A DNA stretch of 12,480 nucleotides from Clostridiales bacterium (GTDB lineage: Bacteria > Bacillota > Clostridia > Lachnospirales > WQUN01), in assembly GCA_031269415.1 (NCBI GenBank), contig JAISZF010000060.1:1-12480 (forward strand), read 5' to 3'. Positions 6,169 to 12,480 of this stretch are shown here, one piece after another (the first letter of the stretch is position 1; each line of letters opens with the position of its first letter). A model generated the notes under the pieces. That model was not told where the DNA came from, did no database searches, and saw nothing but the letters and a program-made list of their open reading frames with translations. Both the position numbers and the translations under genes were made by a program.

Positions 6169-6711
6169 ATGTCAATCTACGATTTCAGCTATACCTCTAT
6201 CAGCGGCGGTGTCGTTAAGCTCTCGGAATACGCCGGGAAAGCGCTGCTCATCCTGAACACGGCAAGCAAATGCGGTTTCACTCCGCAGTACGAGGGGCTG
6301 GAGCAACTCTATAAAACATATGGCGAGCGGGGACTCGTGGTCATTGGATTTCCATGCAACCAATTCGGAAAGCAGGAACCGGGCGGTGATGATCAAATCA
6401 GCGAGTTTTGTAAGGTTCGCTACGGCGTGACATTCCCGTTGTCGACAAAAATTGATGTCAACGGAGAAAACGCGCATCCGCTGTTTAAGTGGTTAAAGGC
6501 TCAAAAGCCATTCGAAGGCTTCGGAAAGGGCGCGAAAGCAAAAATGATGTCGGTTTTGACAAAAGCGAAGATCGGTGACAGCGATATCAAATGGAATTTC
6601 ACCAAATTTCTGATCGATAGGGATGGCGGCGTATCGGGGCGATATGAACCAACTGTCGAACCACAGTCACTTATAAATGAGATTGAGCGTTTGCTCGGAG
6701 GCGCGAAATGA
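6169..6711 (+). CDS. glutathione peroxidase family protein, probably thioredoxin-dependent
   Basis: This enzyme reduces hydrogen peroxide and organic hydroperoxides in the cytoplasm. The 180-residue protein has the GPx fold motifs: the peroxidatic Cys35 in NTASKCGFTPQ (Cys, not selenocysteine), FPCNQFGKQEPGG with Gln69 of the catalytic tetrad, and KWNFTKFLIDRDG with the Trp and Asn. Cys81 in EFCKVRYGVTFP matches the resolving cysteine of yeast and plant GPx enzymes that use thioredoxin instead of glutathione, so a thioredoxin-type reductant is likely. The ATG has a near-perfect AAAGGAGG. It is first in an operon with a flavodoxin-like gene (4-bp ATGA overlap) and an OhrR-type regulator, behind an OhrR-like operator. 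Peroxide-inducible expression is inferred from this. Confidence 0.93.
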   Translation: MSIYDFSYTSISGGVVKLSEYAGKALLILNTASKCGFTPQYEGLEQLYKTYGERGLVVIGFPCNQFGKQEPGGDDQISEFCKVRYGVTFPLSTKIDVNGENAHPLFKWLKAQKPFEGFGKGAKAKMMSVLTKAKIGDSDIKWNFTKFLIDRDGGVSGRYEPTVEPQSLINEIERLLGGAK

Positions 6712-7121
6712 AAATAGAAGTGCGTTATCTGTCCAAGTCTGGGAACACGGCGAAGATCGCCGAGTCGATCGCGAACGCGGTCGGCGCGAGGGCGAAAACG
6801 ATCGACGAGCCGGTCGCGGGCACTACGGATTTGCTTATTCTCGGCGGAGCCGTATACGCGTTCGGCATTGATGATGAATTAAAGGGGTTTATCGCGAAGC
6901 TGCCCACCAGCGTAAAACAAGTCGCGGTATTTTCGACCACGGCGGTCGTCAAAACGGCGTATCCTCATATCGCGAAACTGCTCCGCGCGCGCGGAATAAC
7001 TGTGAGCGAGCGCGAATTTCATTGCCGCGGCGCGTTCAAATTCATGCATAAGGGCCGCCCGAACGAGGAAGATCTGGCGAACGCCGTTAAATTCGCGAAA
7101 GATGTCGCGAATGCGCGATGA
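6708..7121 (+). CDS. short flavodoxin-domain protein
   Basis: The N-terminus, MKIEVRYLSKSGNTAKIAES, has the flavodoxin first strand and the FMN phosphate-binding loop SKSGNTAKIA (residues 9-18). LLILGGAVYAFGID follows as the third strand and flavin-contacting loop, then VAVFSTTAVV. At 137 residues it is close to short-chain flavodoxins. The ATG overlaps the gpx stop in ATGA, and the next gene overlaps its own end, so translation is probably coupled. Flavodoxins carry electrons at low potential; beside a peroxidase and a peroxide sensor it may supply reducing power to the peroxidase or replace ferredoxin under oxidative stress, but that is inference. The fold call is solid; the partner is unknown. 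Confidence 0.85.
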   Translation: MKIEVRYLSKSGNTAKIAESIANAVGARAKTIDEPVAGTTDLLILGGAVYAFGIDDELKGFIAKLPTSVKQVAVFSTTAVVKTAYPHIAKLLRARGITVSEREFHCRGAFKFMHKGRPNEEDLANAVKFAKDVANAR

Positions 7122-7548
7122 CATTCTGAAACTCGAAAATCAGTTATGTTTCCCGCTGTACGCCGCCGCGAAGAAGATTATCTCAAAATACACACCGTTC
7201 CTGGATGAACTGAATTTGACGTACACGCAGTACATAACAATGATGGTGATGTGGCAGTACGCCGAGGTCACGGTGAGTGAACTCGGCAGGCTGCTTTATC
7301 TGGATTCGGGGACGCTCACCCCGCTATTGAAAAAACTTGAGGAAAAGGGCTTTATCAGGCGTGAACGTTCTGACGCGGACGAGCGCAAAGTAATAGTCCG
7401 CATAACCGAAAATGGCTCAAAACTCAAAGAGGCGGCCGTTGAGGTGCCGCTCAAAATGAGGAAATGCCTCCCCCTATCCGGTGATGACGCGAAAACGCTT
7501 TATGAATTATTGTATAAAATTTTAATCGGCGAAGAAAAGTATGAATAA
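7102..7548 (+). CDS. ohrR: OhrR-type MarR family peroxide-sensing repressor
   Basis: OhrR is a dimeric winged-helix repressor that is released from DNA when one cysteine is oxidised by an organic hydroperoxide or hypochlorite. The 148-residue product has LKLENQLCFPLYAA near its N-terminus with Cys16, equal to sensing Cys15 of B. subtilis OhrR. LNLTYTQYITMM carries Tyr residues of the type that bond the sensing cysteine. The DNA-binding part LYLDSGTLTPLLKKLEEKGF and the wing ERSDADERKVIV are near-identical to the family. The start is ATG 7102, inside the flavodoxin gene; ATG 7111 is equally possible and neither has a strong ribosome site. It is last in its operon and is followed by a terminator. 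The OhrR-like operator before gpx suggests it controls its own operon. No ohr gene lies in the window. Confidence 0.92.
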   Translation: MSRMRDDILKLENQLCFPLYAAAKKIISKYTPFLDELNLTYTQYITMMVMWQYAEVTVSELGRLLYLDSGTLTPLLKKLEEKGFIRRERSDADERKVIVRITENGSKLKEAAVEVPLKMRKCLPLSGDDAKTLYELLYKILIGEEKYE

Positions 7549-7551
7549 GAG

Positions 7552-7583
7552 CGGATTAGGCTTAGATCTAATCCGTTTTTTTT
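7552..7583 (+). terminator. rho-independent terminator of the ohrR operon
   Basis: A perfect 8-bp stem CGGATTAG/CTAATCCG (7552-7559 and 7568-7575) with an 8-nt loop, followed by eight T residues, a few bases after the ohrR stop. Confidence 0.93.
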
Positions 7584-7656
7584 GCGCTGCTGACATGGAA
7601 AATAAAAATCCATGAAATACCCGGACATCTGCCGAATATACTTAAAATACAGATAT

Positions 7657-7664
7657 GGAGGTGA
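7657..7664 (+). promoter_or_regulatory. ribosome binding site that selects a TTG start for the subtilase
   Basis: GGAGGTGA, eight bases complementary to the 16S rRNA end, lies 5 nt before TTG 7670. It begins inside the in-frame ATG at 7655, so that ATG is not the real start. Confidence 0.75.
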
Positions 7665-7669
7665 CGCTT

Positions 7670-9385
7670 TTGCCGTTGGATGGAGTAACGCCGGATATGC
7701 CGCTGGAAGATTTTATTATGTCGCCGTATACCGCGGCGTTCATAATACGAAGCAATGATTATGAAAATCTCGACATACGGGATAACCCGTATGTCCGCGT
7801 GGCAAAAACGCTCAGCGGGGATTTTGTCGTATGTTACGCGAGGATTGATTTGTTTGACGACCTGCTGAGAGACAGCAATATCTTTCATAAGTCTTTATCG
7901 TTGGGTCCGCTTTCTCAGTTAGATCTGGAAGCTTCCAGCATTGTGACGCTTCATAATCAGCCCTATGTAAGCCTGAAAGGGAACGGAGCGCTTTTAGGTT
8001 TTGTGGATACGGGCATCGACTATACGAAACCGGCATTTTGCTGGAAAAGCGGTGAAACAAAAATTAAATACTTATGGGATCAAAGCGTGGCCGGAGTTCC
8101 GCCGCGAAATTACAATTACGGCACGGAATATGACAGCAATCGGATCAATGAGGCCTTAAACTCTCAAAACCCGAATGAGATTGTGCCTCAAACGGATAAA
8201 TCCGGGCACGGCACGTTCTTGGCGTCTGTCGCGTGCAGCCATGAAAATGGGACATATATGGGAGCGGCACCGGAGGCGGAACTAATAGTCGTCAGGCTGC
8301 GCAAGGCTTCTTCATTCTACATGGCCTGGGGAGTGATCCAATCAGACACGGAAGAAGTATACGAAGCCGCTGATCTTATGATGGGCGTGGAATACATAAT
8401 TGAAAGAGCGCATGAATTAGGGCGGCCTGTTGTCATCTGCATAGCCTTGGGAACAAATTTGACCGGTCACGACGGATTTAATGTTATGGATGATTATCTG
8501 ACCGGCATCTCATACCAAAACGGCGTATGCGTCTGCTGCGCGGTGGGAAACGAGGCCGACAAGAGACACCACGCGAGTGGTGTGATAGAGGGGGTGGGCG
8601 AGTCAAAATCTCTTGAGATAACGGTTGGAGAAGACAGCCCATCATTTATATTCTCCGTTTGGAACAATTTTTCGGATCGTATGTCCGTTTCGATAACCTC
8701 GCCTCTCGGAGAAGTTATCGCGAGGGTTCCGCCGCGTTCCGGCACAACAAACGTATCCCGGTTAATCATGGAGCAAGCCGTGGTCAACATCACGTACATC
8801 TTCCCTTTCAGCGGCAACAGCTCGCAGGTAACGGATGTAAAAATAGTCAATCCCACGCCAGGCATATGGAAATTAACTGTATACGGCGATATTATTCTAG
8901 ATGGAACATTTGATATATGGCTGCCGCTTACTGGCCTCGTCGGGTCTGATATAGCGTTCCTAAGCCCTTCGACGGAATGCAGCGTCACAGCCCCGGCGAC
9001 AGCTCTGGGGGTTATCTCCGTCGGCGCGTACAACTCCAAAGATAAAAGCATATACGCCTCATCCTCGATAGGGCCAACGCGTTCGGGTAAAACAGCGCCG
9101 GATCTCATAGCGCCGGGTGTGGATGTAGGCGGCATTTTCCCCGACAGTTACGGCGTGATGACGGGCACAAGCGTGGCGTGCGCCATTGTGGCGGGGGCGT
9201 GCGCCCTGTTGATGCAATGGGGACTGGTTGAGGGCAACACGCCGTCCATGAATACGTATTATATAAAGACGCTGCTGATTCAAGGCTGCGACAGGGACGC
9301 CAATATAAAATACCCCCACCCGCAGTACGGCTACGGACGTTTGAATCTATATAACACATTCCTGCAGATGCGTTCTAACTGGTAG
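7670..9385 (+). CDS. subtilisin-like serine protease, Csp/SubC type
   Basis: This is a peptidase family S8 protein of 571 residues. All catalytic residues are present: Asp113 in GFVDTGID, His180 in SGHGTFLAS, the oxyanion Asn294 in AVGNEAD and Ser501 in MTGTSVACAIVAGA. A long insert of about 130 residues between the Asn and the C-terminal catalytic block (around 305-440) looks like a beta-rich domain and is typical of the clostridial Csp proteases that activate the cortex hydrolase SleC during spore germination. There is no signal peptide or membrane segment. An N-terminal part of about 95 residues could be a prodomain. The start is TTG 7670, set by GGAGGTGA at 7657-7664. It follows the ohrR terminator and stands alone; no sleC lies near. 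Germination is possible, but Clostridia often carry several such proteases of unknown role. Confidence 0.9.
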   Translation: MPLDGVTPDMPLEDFIMSPYTAAFIIRSNDYENLDIRDNPYVRVAKTLSGDFVVCYARIDLFDDLLRDSNIFHKSLSLGPLSQLDLEASSIVTLHNQPYVSLKGNGALLGFVDTGIDYTKPAFCWKSGETKIKYLWDQSVAGVPPRNYNYGTEYDSNRINEALNSQNPNEIVPQTDKSGHGTFLASVACSHENGTYMGAAPEAELIVVRLRKASSFYMAWGVIQSDTEEVYEAADLMMGVEYIIERAHELGRPVVICIALGTNLTGHDGFNVMDDYLTGISYQNGVCVCCAVGNEADKRHHASGVIEGVGESKSLEITVGEDSPSFIFSVWNNFSDRMSVSITSPLGEVIARVPPRSGTTNVSRLIMEQAVVNITYIFPFSGNSSQVTDVKIVNPTPGIWKLTVYGDIILDGTFDIWLPLTGLVGSDIAFLSPSTECSVTAPATALGVISVGAYNSKDKSIYASSSIGPTRSGKTAPDLIAPGVDVGGIFPDSYGVMTGTSVACAIVAGACALLMQWGLVEGNTPSMNTYYIKTLLIQGCDRDANIKYPHPQYGYGRLNLYNTFLQMRSNW

Positions 9386-9465
9386 TTCCTCTTCCATCAG
9401 CCGGGCGTACGCGTGCCGTCAAAAGATAGATAATTTTAGTCTATCCAACTTCGGAATTGTGGCTC

Positions 9466-9494
9466 TTTCCAAACGCGGGTGCGTTTGATATAAT
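9466..9494 (+). promoter_or_regulatory. candidate distal promoter of the SDR gene
   Basis: TTTCCA (9466-9471), a 17-bp spacer and a perfect TATAAT (9489-9494) with TGA in front, making an extended -10. The -35 box is weak. Confidence 0.45.
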
Positions 9495-9560
9495 AGATTT
9501 CGGCGCGGGGTGCATTGTCATCTGAGATCACACTCGGATGTGGATTGAAACGGAGTTGTT

Positions 9561-9569
9561 TGGTATAAT
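9561..9569 (+). promoter_or_regulatory. candidate proximal extended -10 promoter of the SDR gene
   Basis: TGGTATAAT is a perfect extended -10 element, 32 bp before the ATG. No good -35 box lies at the usual distance; the inverted repeat at 9519-9540 occupies that area and could bind a regulator. Confidence 0.45.
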
Positions 9570-9601
9570 GAGTTTTCTAAATTTAATAGAGGACTGATTT
9601 C

Positions 9602-10381
9602 ATGGGCATTTTAGAAAAGCTGCGCCTTGACGGCAAAGCGGCGTTGGTCACGGGAGGGGCGCGCGGCATCGGTAAAAGCGTGGCGATCGCACTGGCCGAA
9701 GCCGGGGCGGATGCAGCCCTTGTGGATACCGATATAGCCGAAGCGGAAAAAGCGGCGGAGGAAATATCGCGGCTTAACACAGGTGTAAGAATCATCGCGG
9801 TGAAAGCGGACGTGACGGACGAAGCGCAGGTTGACACAATGACAGGCGAGGTTCTTTCCGCGTTCGGGAGACTGGATATAGCGTTTTGCAACGCCGGCGT
9901 CTGCGTAAACACTCCCGCCGAGGAAATGACGCTGGAGCAGTGGAAAAAGGTTATCGACGTAAACCTGACCGGCGTATTTCTGACGGCGCGCGCCGCCGGC
10001 AGGGTTATGATAGCGCGCGGCGGCGGCTCAATTATCAATACCGCCTCGATGTCCGGCCACATTGTTAACTATCCGCAACCCCAATGCGCCTACAACGCCT
10101 CCAAGGCAGCGGTGATACAACTGACCAAATCTCTGGCTGTGGAATGGGCGTCGAAGAATGTGCGAGTCAATTCCATCAGTCCGGGCTACATCGGCACGGA
10201 TCTGGTGCTGAACGCTCCCCACCTGGCTCCGTTAATAGAAAAGTGGGAATCGGTAACCCCCGTGCGCCGGATGGGCCGCCCCGACGAGCTGCAAGCCATA
10301 TCGGTCTATTTGGCCGGCGACTCCAGCGCGTTTACCACAGGGGCTGATTTTGTGATAGACGGGGCGTTTACTTGCGTGTAA
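9602..10381 (+). CDS. short-chain dehydrogenase/reductase, polyol/sugar dehydrogenase-like
   Basis: A classical SDR of 259 residues that transfers hydride between NAD(P) and an alcohol or ketone. The cofactor motif TGGARGIG is at residues 17-24, and Asp42 after the second strand suggests NAD(H) rather than NADP(H). CNAGV is the NAG motif. The catalytic residues are Ser149 (in NTASMSG), Tyr164 and Lys168 (YNASK). SPGYIGTDL follows, and the C-terminus GADFVIDGAFTCV is typical. SGHIVNYPQPQCAYNASKA resembles mannitol, sorbose and arabinitol dehydrogenases of the SDR family, so a sugar or polyol substrate is likely, but the exact one is unknown. The ATG at 9602 has GAGG upstream. It is a single-gene unit with two possible promoters and ends in a long hairpin terminator. 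Confidence 0.92.
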   Translation: MGILEKLRLDGKAALVTGGARGIGKSVAIALAEAGADAALVDTDIAEAEKAAEEISRLNTGVRIIAVKADVTDEAQVDTMTGEVLSAFGRLDIAFCNAGVCVNTPAEEMTLEQWKKVIDVNLTGVFLTARAAGRVMIARGGGSIINTASMSGHIVNYPQPQCAYNASKAAVIQLTKSLAVEWASKNVRVNSISPGYIGTDLVLNAPHLAPLIEKWESVTPVRRMGRPDELQAISVYLAGDSSAFTTGADFVIDGAFTCV

Positions 10382-10417
10382 GCGCTCAGGTTCAGACACC
10401 CACCGTCAATTGCCGCG

Positions 10418-10460
10418 AAGAAAGGGCGGCCGGACTGATTCAGTCCGGCCGCTCTTTCTT
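10418..10460 (+). terminator. long bidirectional-looking terminator between the SDR gene and dnaC
   Basis: A 19-bp stem with one G-U pair and a 5-nt loop (arms 10418-10436 and 10442-10460). The left end is AAGAAAG and the right end CTTTCTT, so either strand gives a hairpin with a T-rich trailing edge. The right arm encodes the last residues of the convergent helicase loader gene, whose stop is at 10440-10442. Confidence 0.8.
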
Positions 10461-11438
10461 CCCATACTTCTTCTTAACCCGTATGTCGTCCCCGATAAAC
10501 CTCAGCATCTTGAAATGCCCGAAAAACCTGCTGACTATGCGCTCCGAGTACTGATTCTTAAAATCGGCGGGGCTTAGATTGGTTGAGATTATTATCGACC
10601 TGTTCTCCAACAGACGCGTGTTTAATATGTTAAACAGCTCGGACGCCGTAACCAGCGTCGAAACCTCCGTCCCCAGGTCGTCGATAATCAACAGATCCAC
10701 TTCCGTCAGAGCGTCCACTGTTTCCGGATCCCCCGCCTCACGCCGGTTGAACCGGAACTCCTCCAGCGCCTTGAACAGCTTAGGCGCGGTGGAATACAGA
10801 ACAGTCGCGCCCTTGTCAAGTATCTCTTTAGCCAGACAGTTGCACATGAACGTCTTGCCCAGTCCCGGTTCGCCGTAAAAGAGCAGGTTGCCCCCGTTCC
10901 CGAACCCGTCGGCGAACTCCTTGCATACCTTAAGTATCGCTTTCATCCTGCTCCTGGGCGACATGTCCTCCGCGCCGTTCACGTTAGCGGGATAGCAGCG
11001 CAGGTCAAACGTCGAAAAATTCTCCTGTTCCAATACAAGGCTCAGGTTCGAGCAGTCATAATATTTCTGTATCAGCCGCTGCTTAAGGCACGTGCACCGG
11101 GTCGAACCTACGAAGCCCGTGTCACGGCATATGGGGCATCTGTACGCCGAATCCAGAAAATCGGCGCCAAACTGGCTGTCGGCCAATATCTGCCTCTTTT
11201 CAGCGACAAGGTTTTCGCTTTCACGCCTCAGCCTTTCTAAAGCCTTTCCATCCCCGCCGTTTGTCAGGATCTGCCTGGCCAGCTTTACGCTTATGGATTT
11301 CAGTTGGTTCTCTATCGTGAGTATCCGCGGAAAGTTTTTATAAACCTCCTGCCTTTTGTTTTCCAGATCGGCGCGCGCCCTGTCCCGATCTCTTTCGTAT
11401 TCCCTCATTATTTCGGCGAACGCCGTTTTATAACCCAT
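10440..11438 (-). CDS. DnaC/DnaI-type replicative helicase loader ATPase
   Basis: This AAA+ protein loads the replicative helicase onto DNA at the origin or at restarting forks. The 332-residue product begins with a charged helical region. A zinc-finger pattern follows, Cys101-Pro-Ile-Cys104 and later Cys115-Thr-Cys117, as in B. subtilis DnaI. Walker A is GEPGLGKT at 189-196 and Walker B is LLIIDDLG with Asp253-Asp254. SIIISTNLSP matches sensor 1 and SERIVSRFFGHF the arginine-finger region. I start at ATG 11438, which has GGGGG five bases upstream; an in-frame TTG at 11450 has no room for that site. It follows the DnaD-domain gene by 45 bp on the same strand, the usual order of replication-initiation genes in Bacillota. 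The C-terminal codons are also the arm of a terminator hairpin. Confidence 0.93.
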   Translation of the reverse strand: MGYKTAFAEIMREYERDRDRARADLENKRQEVYKNFPRILTIENQLKSISVKLARQILTNGGDGKALERLRRESENLVAEKRQILADSQFGADFLDSAYRCPICRDTGFVGSTRCTCLKQRLIQKYYDCSNLSLVLEQENFSTFDLRCYPANVNGAEDMSPRSRMKAILKVCKEFADGFGNGGNLLFYGEPGLGKTFMCNCLAKEILDKGATVLYSTAPKLFKALEEFRFNRREAGDPETVDALTEVDLLIIDDLGTEVSTLVTASELFNILNTRLLENRSIIISTNLSPADFKNQYSERIVSRFFGHFKMLRFIGDDIRVKKKYGKKERPD

Positions 11439-11483
11439 ATATACCCCCAAAGCTTAAGCCGGAACGCCGTTTCCCTCGCGTTA

Positions 11484-12479
11484 TCACTTCACGCTCAGTT
11501 TCAGTTGTTCCAGTTCCAAACGTTCCAACTCCTCAAAGTCTATATCACGCTGATTGAAGTTTACGAAGCGGTTCTTCTTCTCAGGCCTGCCCGCGCCCGG
11601 TTTCCTGTTCGCGGAAAACGCGATCCGCTCCCGCTTTATATCCTCGACCGCGCGTATATTCTTTTTATTCCAATCCTCCAGGATTTTATCCACGTAGGCG
11701 ATCTTGGGGCGGCCGATTTGAAGCGCGGAAATATCGCACGCCTCCTGAATCACATCCACTGGCATGTTAAAGGTATTCAGCCATTTATCTATATAGCGCT
11801 TCTGCGAGGCGGACGGCGATCCCCCGCCGCCCAACGCTCTCATTATATCTTTGTAATCGTGATTGAAAGACCGGACATGCGCTTCGGCCTTCTCGACTGA
11901 ATCTATCCCGTGCTCGGCCCAGTCCACCGCCGCTTTCTCAATGTACCGCAAATCTCGGTGACCGTTATCCGCGCAGTATGTGAACAGCCGTTCAATAACG
12001 TCCGCGGGCAGACGCAGCCAGTCGTAGAATCCGAATATTACGTTCAAATCATTATATGTCAGCAGTTTCCCCATCTCCTGTTCCGCGTGCTTGAACAGAT
12101 TCTTGATGTCCCTGCTCTGTTTCTGGTAGATCTCCAGTTCCTCCACCCCGTAGACAGGCTGCTTCTCCGGCATTGTCAGAGGTCTGCTCTCCGTTTTTTT
12201 TTGCTTGGAGGGGATAGCTAAAAATACAATATCCATTTCGGAATTAGATCCGCCGATTTGAACCAGGCCCTGCTTCTCCCAATACCGCCACGCGTTTTCC
12301 ACGTCGGATTCCAGAATATTAAGGCTCTCGGCCAGCTCTGATGATGAAAGCCCACCCCCGCCCCCCGCGCACAGCCTCATGCCATATATATATATAAGGG
12401 CGTACACAGGATTGGCTTTCATCATATAGCGATCGATGAAAGCGTTCGGAATCGGCGTTTCATTATACTCATGCCGCAT
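11484..12479 (-). CDS. DnaD-domain replication initiation protein (start at window edge)
   Basis: The 331 residues visible have a winged-helix N-terminal part (residues about 1-100, with ESLNILESDVENAWRYWEKQ) and two DnaD/DnaB_2-type helical domains. The first is at about 115-195 (FGFYDWLRLPADVIERLFTY) and the second at about 225-285 (KWLNTFNMPVDVIQEACD, then YVDKILEDWNKKNI). A glycine-serine linker, GGGGSPSAS, joins them. A basic segment and a Glu/Leu-rich tail end the protein. Proteins of this type remodel DNA and recruit the helicase-loader complex. The helicase loader follows after 45 bp. The ATG at 12479 touches the window edge and no ribosome site can be seen, so the true start may lie outside. 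Odd point: a run of five Gly codons at 12351-12366, rich in G, sits in the wing region. Confidence 0.9.
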   Translation of the reverse strand: MRHEYNETPIPNAFIDRYMMKANPVYALIYIYGMRLCAGGGGGLSSSELAESLNILESDVENAWRYWEKQGLVQIGGSNSEMDIVFLAIPSKQKKTESRPLTMPEKQPVYGVEELEIYQKQSRDIKNLFKHAEQEMGKLLTYNDLNVIFGFYDWLRLPADVIERLFTYCADNGHRDLRYIEKAAVDWAEHGIDSVEKAEAHVRSFNHDYKDIMRALGGGGSPSASQKRYIDKWLNTFNMPVDVIQEACDISALQIGRPKIAYVDKILEDWNKKNIRAVEDIKRERIAFSANRKPGAGRPEKKNRFVNFNQRDIDFEELERLELEQLKLSVK

Positions 12480-12480
12480 A

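Larger units (their letters stand above)
9386..9601 (+). other. intergenic region before the SDR gene
   Basis: This gap of 216 bp has a weak stem GATAGA/TCTATC soon after the subtilase stop that is not a clear terminator. Further on come two promoter-like sites separated by an 8-bp hairpin, CATCTGAG/CTCGGATG with a 6-nt loop (9519-9540). GAGG lies before the ATG at 9602. Confidence 0.5.

Noticed and set aside
7600..7660. A sporulation sigma-factor promoter for the subtilase
   Set aside because: AATATACT partly resembles a sigma-E -10 box, but no matching -35 box lies at the right distance, so a call would be guesswork.
8494..9135. A 213-codon minus-strand open frame
   Set aside because: It lies wholly inside the subtilase gene, whose catalytic motifs are in the other strand; it has no family features.
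9583..10062. A 159-codon minus-strand open frame
   Set aside because: It is antisense to the SDR gene, and its Ala/Ser-rich translation is the usual mirror of GC-rich coding DNA.
11304..11900. A 198-codon plus-strand open frame
   Set aside because: It is antisense to the ends of the DnaD-domain and helicase-loader genes and has no recognisable motif.
12379..12392. A TA dinucleotide run as a repeat element
   Set aside because: It simply encodes Tyr-Ile-Tyr within the DnaD-domain protein and is too short to mean more.

Overview
The window looks like an ordinary chromosomal stretch from a member of the Bacillota, most likely Clostridia. The evidence is a DnaD-domain protein next to a DnaI/DnaC-type helicase loader, a Csp/SubC-like subtilase, a copper-amine-oxidase-N-like domain remnant, AGGAGG-type ribosome binding sites, TTG starts and sigma-A promoters. 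Base composition is roughly balanced. I see no phage, transposon, CRISPR or defence genes.

Layout. (1) 1-1671, minus strand: queA (queuosine biosynthesis) followed closely by a HAD/Cof-type phosphatase that runs off the left edge. Behind the queA promoter lies a short relic of a copper-amine-oxidase-N-like domain. (2) 1829-1999, minus strand: a complete tRNA-Gly(CCC) unit with consensus promoter, gene and terminator. (3) 2000-5274, plus strand: a 260-bp structured leader, then the two subunits of a class I [4Fe-4S] fumarase-type hydro-lyase and histidine ammonia-lyase (hutH), closed by a terminator. The convergent minus-strand gene fchA (formimino-THF cyclodeaminase / methenyl-THF cyclohydrolase) follows, so this block holds histidine and one-carbon catabolism. 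(4) 6098-7583, plus strand: a compact peroxide-stress operon of thioredoxin-type glutathione peroxidase, a short flavodoxin-like protein and an OhrR-type MarR regulator. It has a consensus promoter, OhrR-like operator half-sites between the -10 box and the first gene, and a strong terminator. (5) 7657-9385: a cytoplasmic-looking Csp-type subtilisin with an intact catalytic triad. (6) 9466-10460: a short-chain dehydrogenase resembling polyol dehydrogenases, with its own promoter region and terminator. (7) 10440-12479, minus strand: helicase loader (dnaC/dnaI type) downstream of a DnaD-domain replication initiation gene that reaches the right edge.

The most interesting points are the self-regulated OhrR operon that controls a peroxidase and a flavodoxin instead of the usual ohr, and the linkage of a class I fumarase/mesaconase-type enzyme with histidine ammonia-lyase, which suggests histidine or glutamate fermentation. 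The decayed domain at the tRNA 3' flank, and two convergent gene pairs whose terminator hairpins lie inside the tail of a coding sequence, are smaller points. I did not find a convincing wholly new system.
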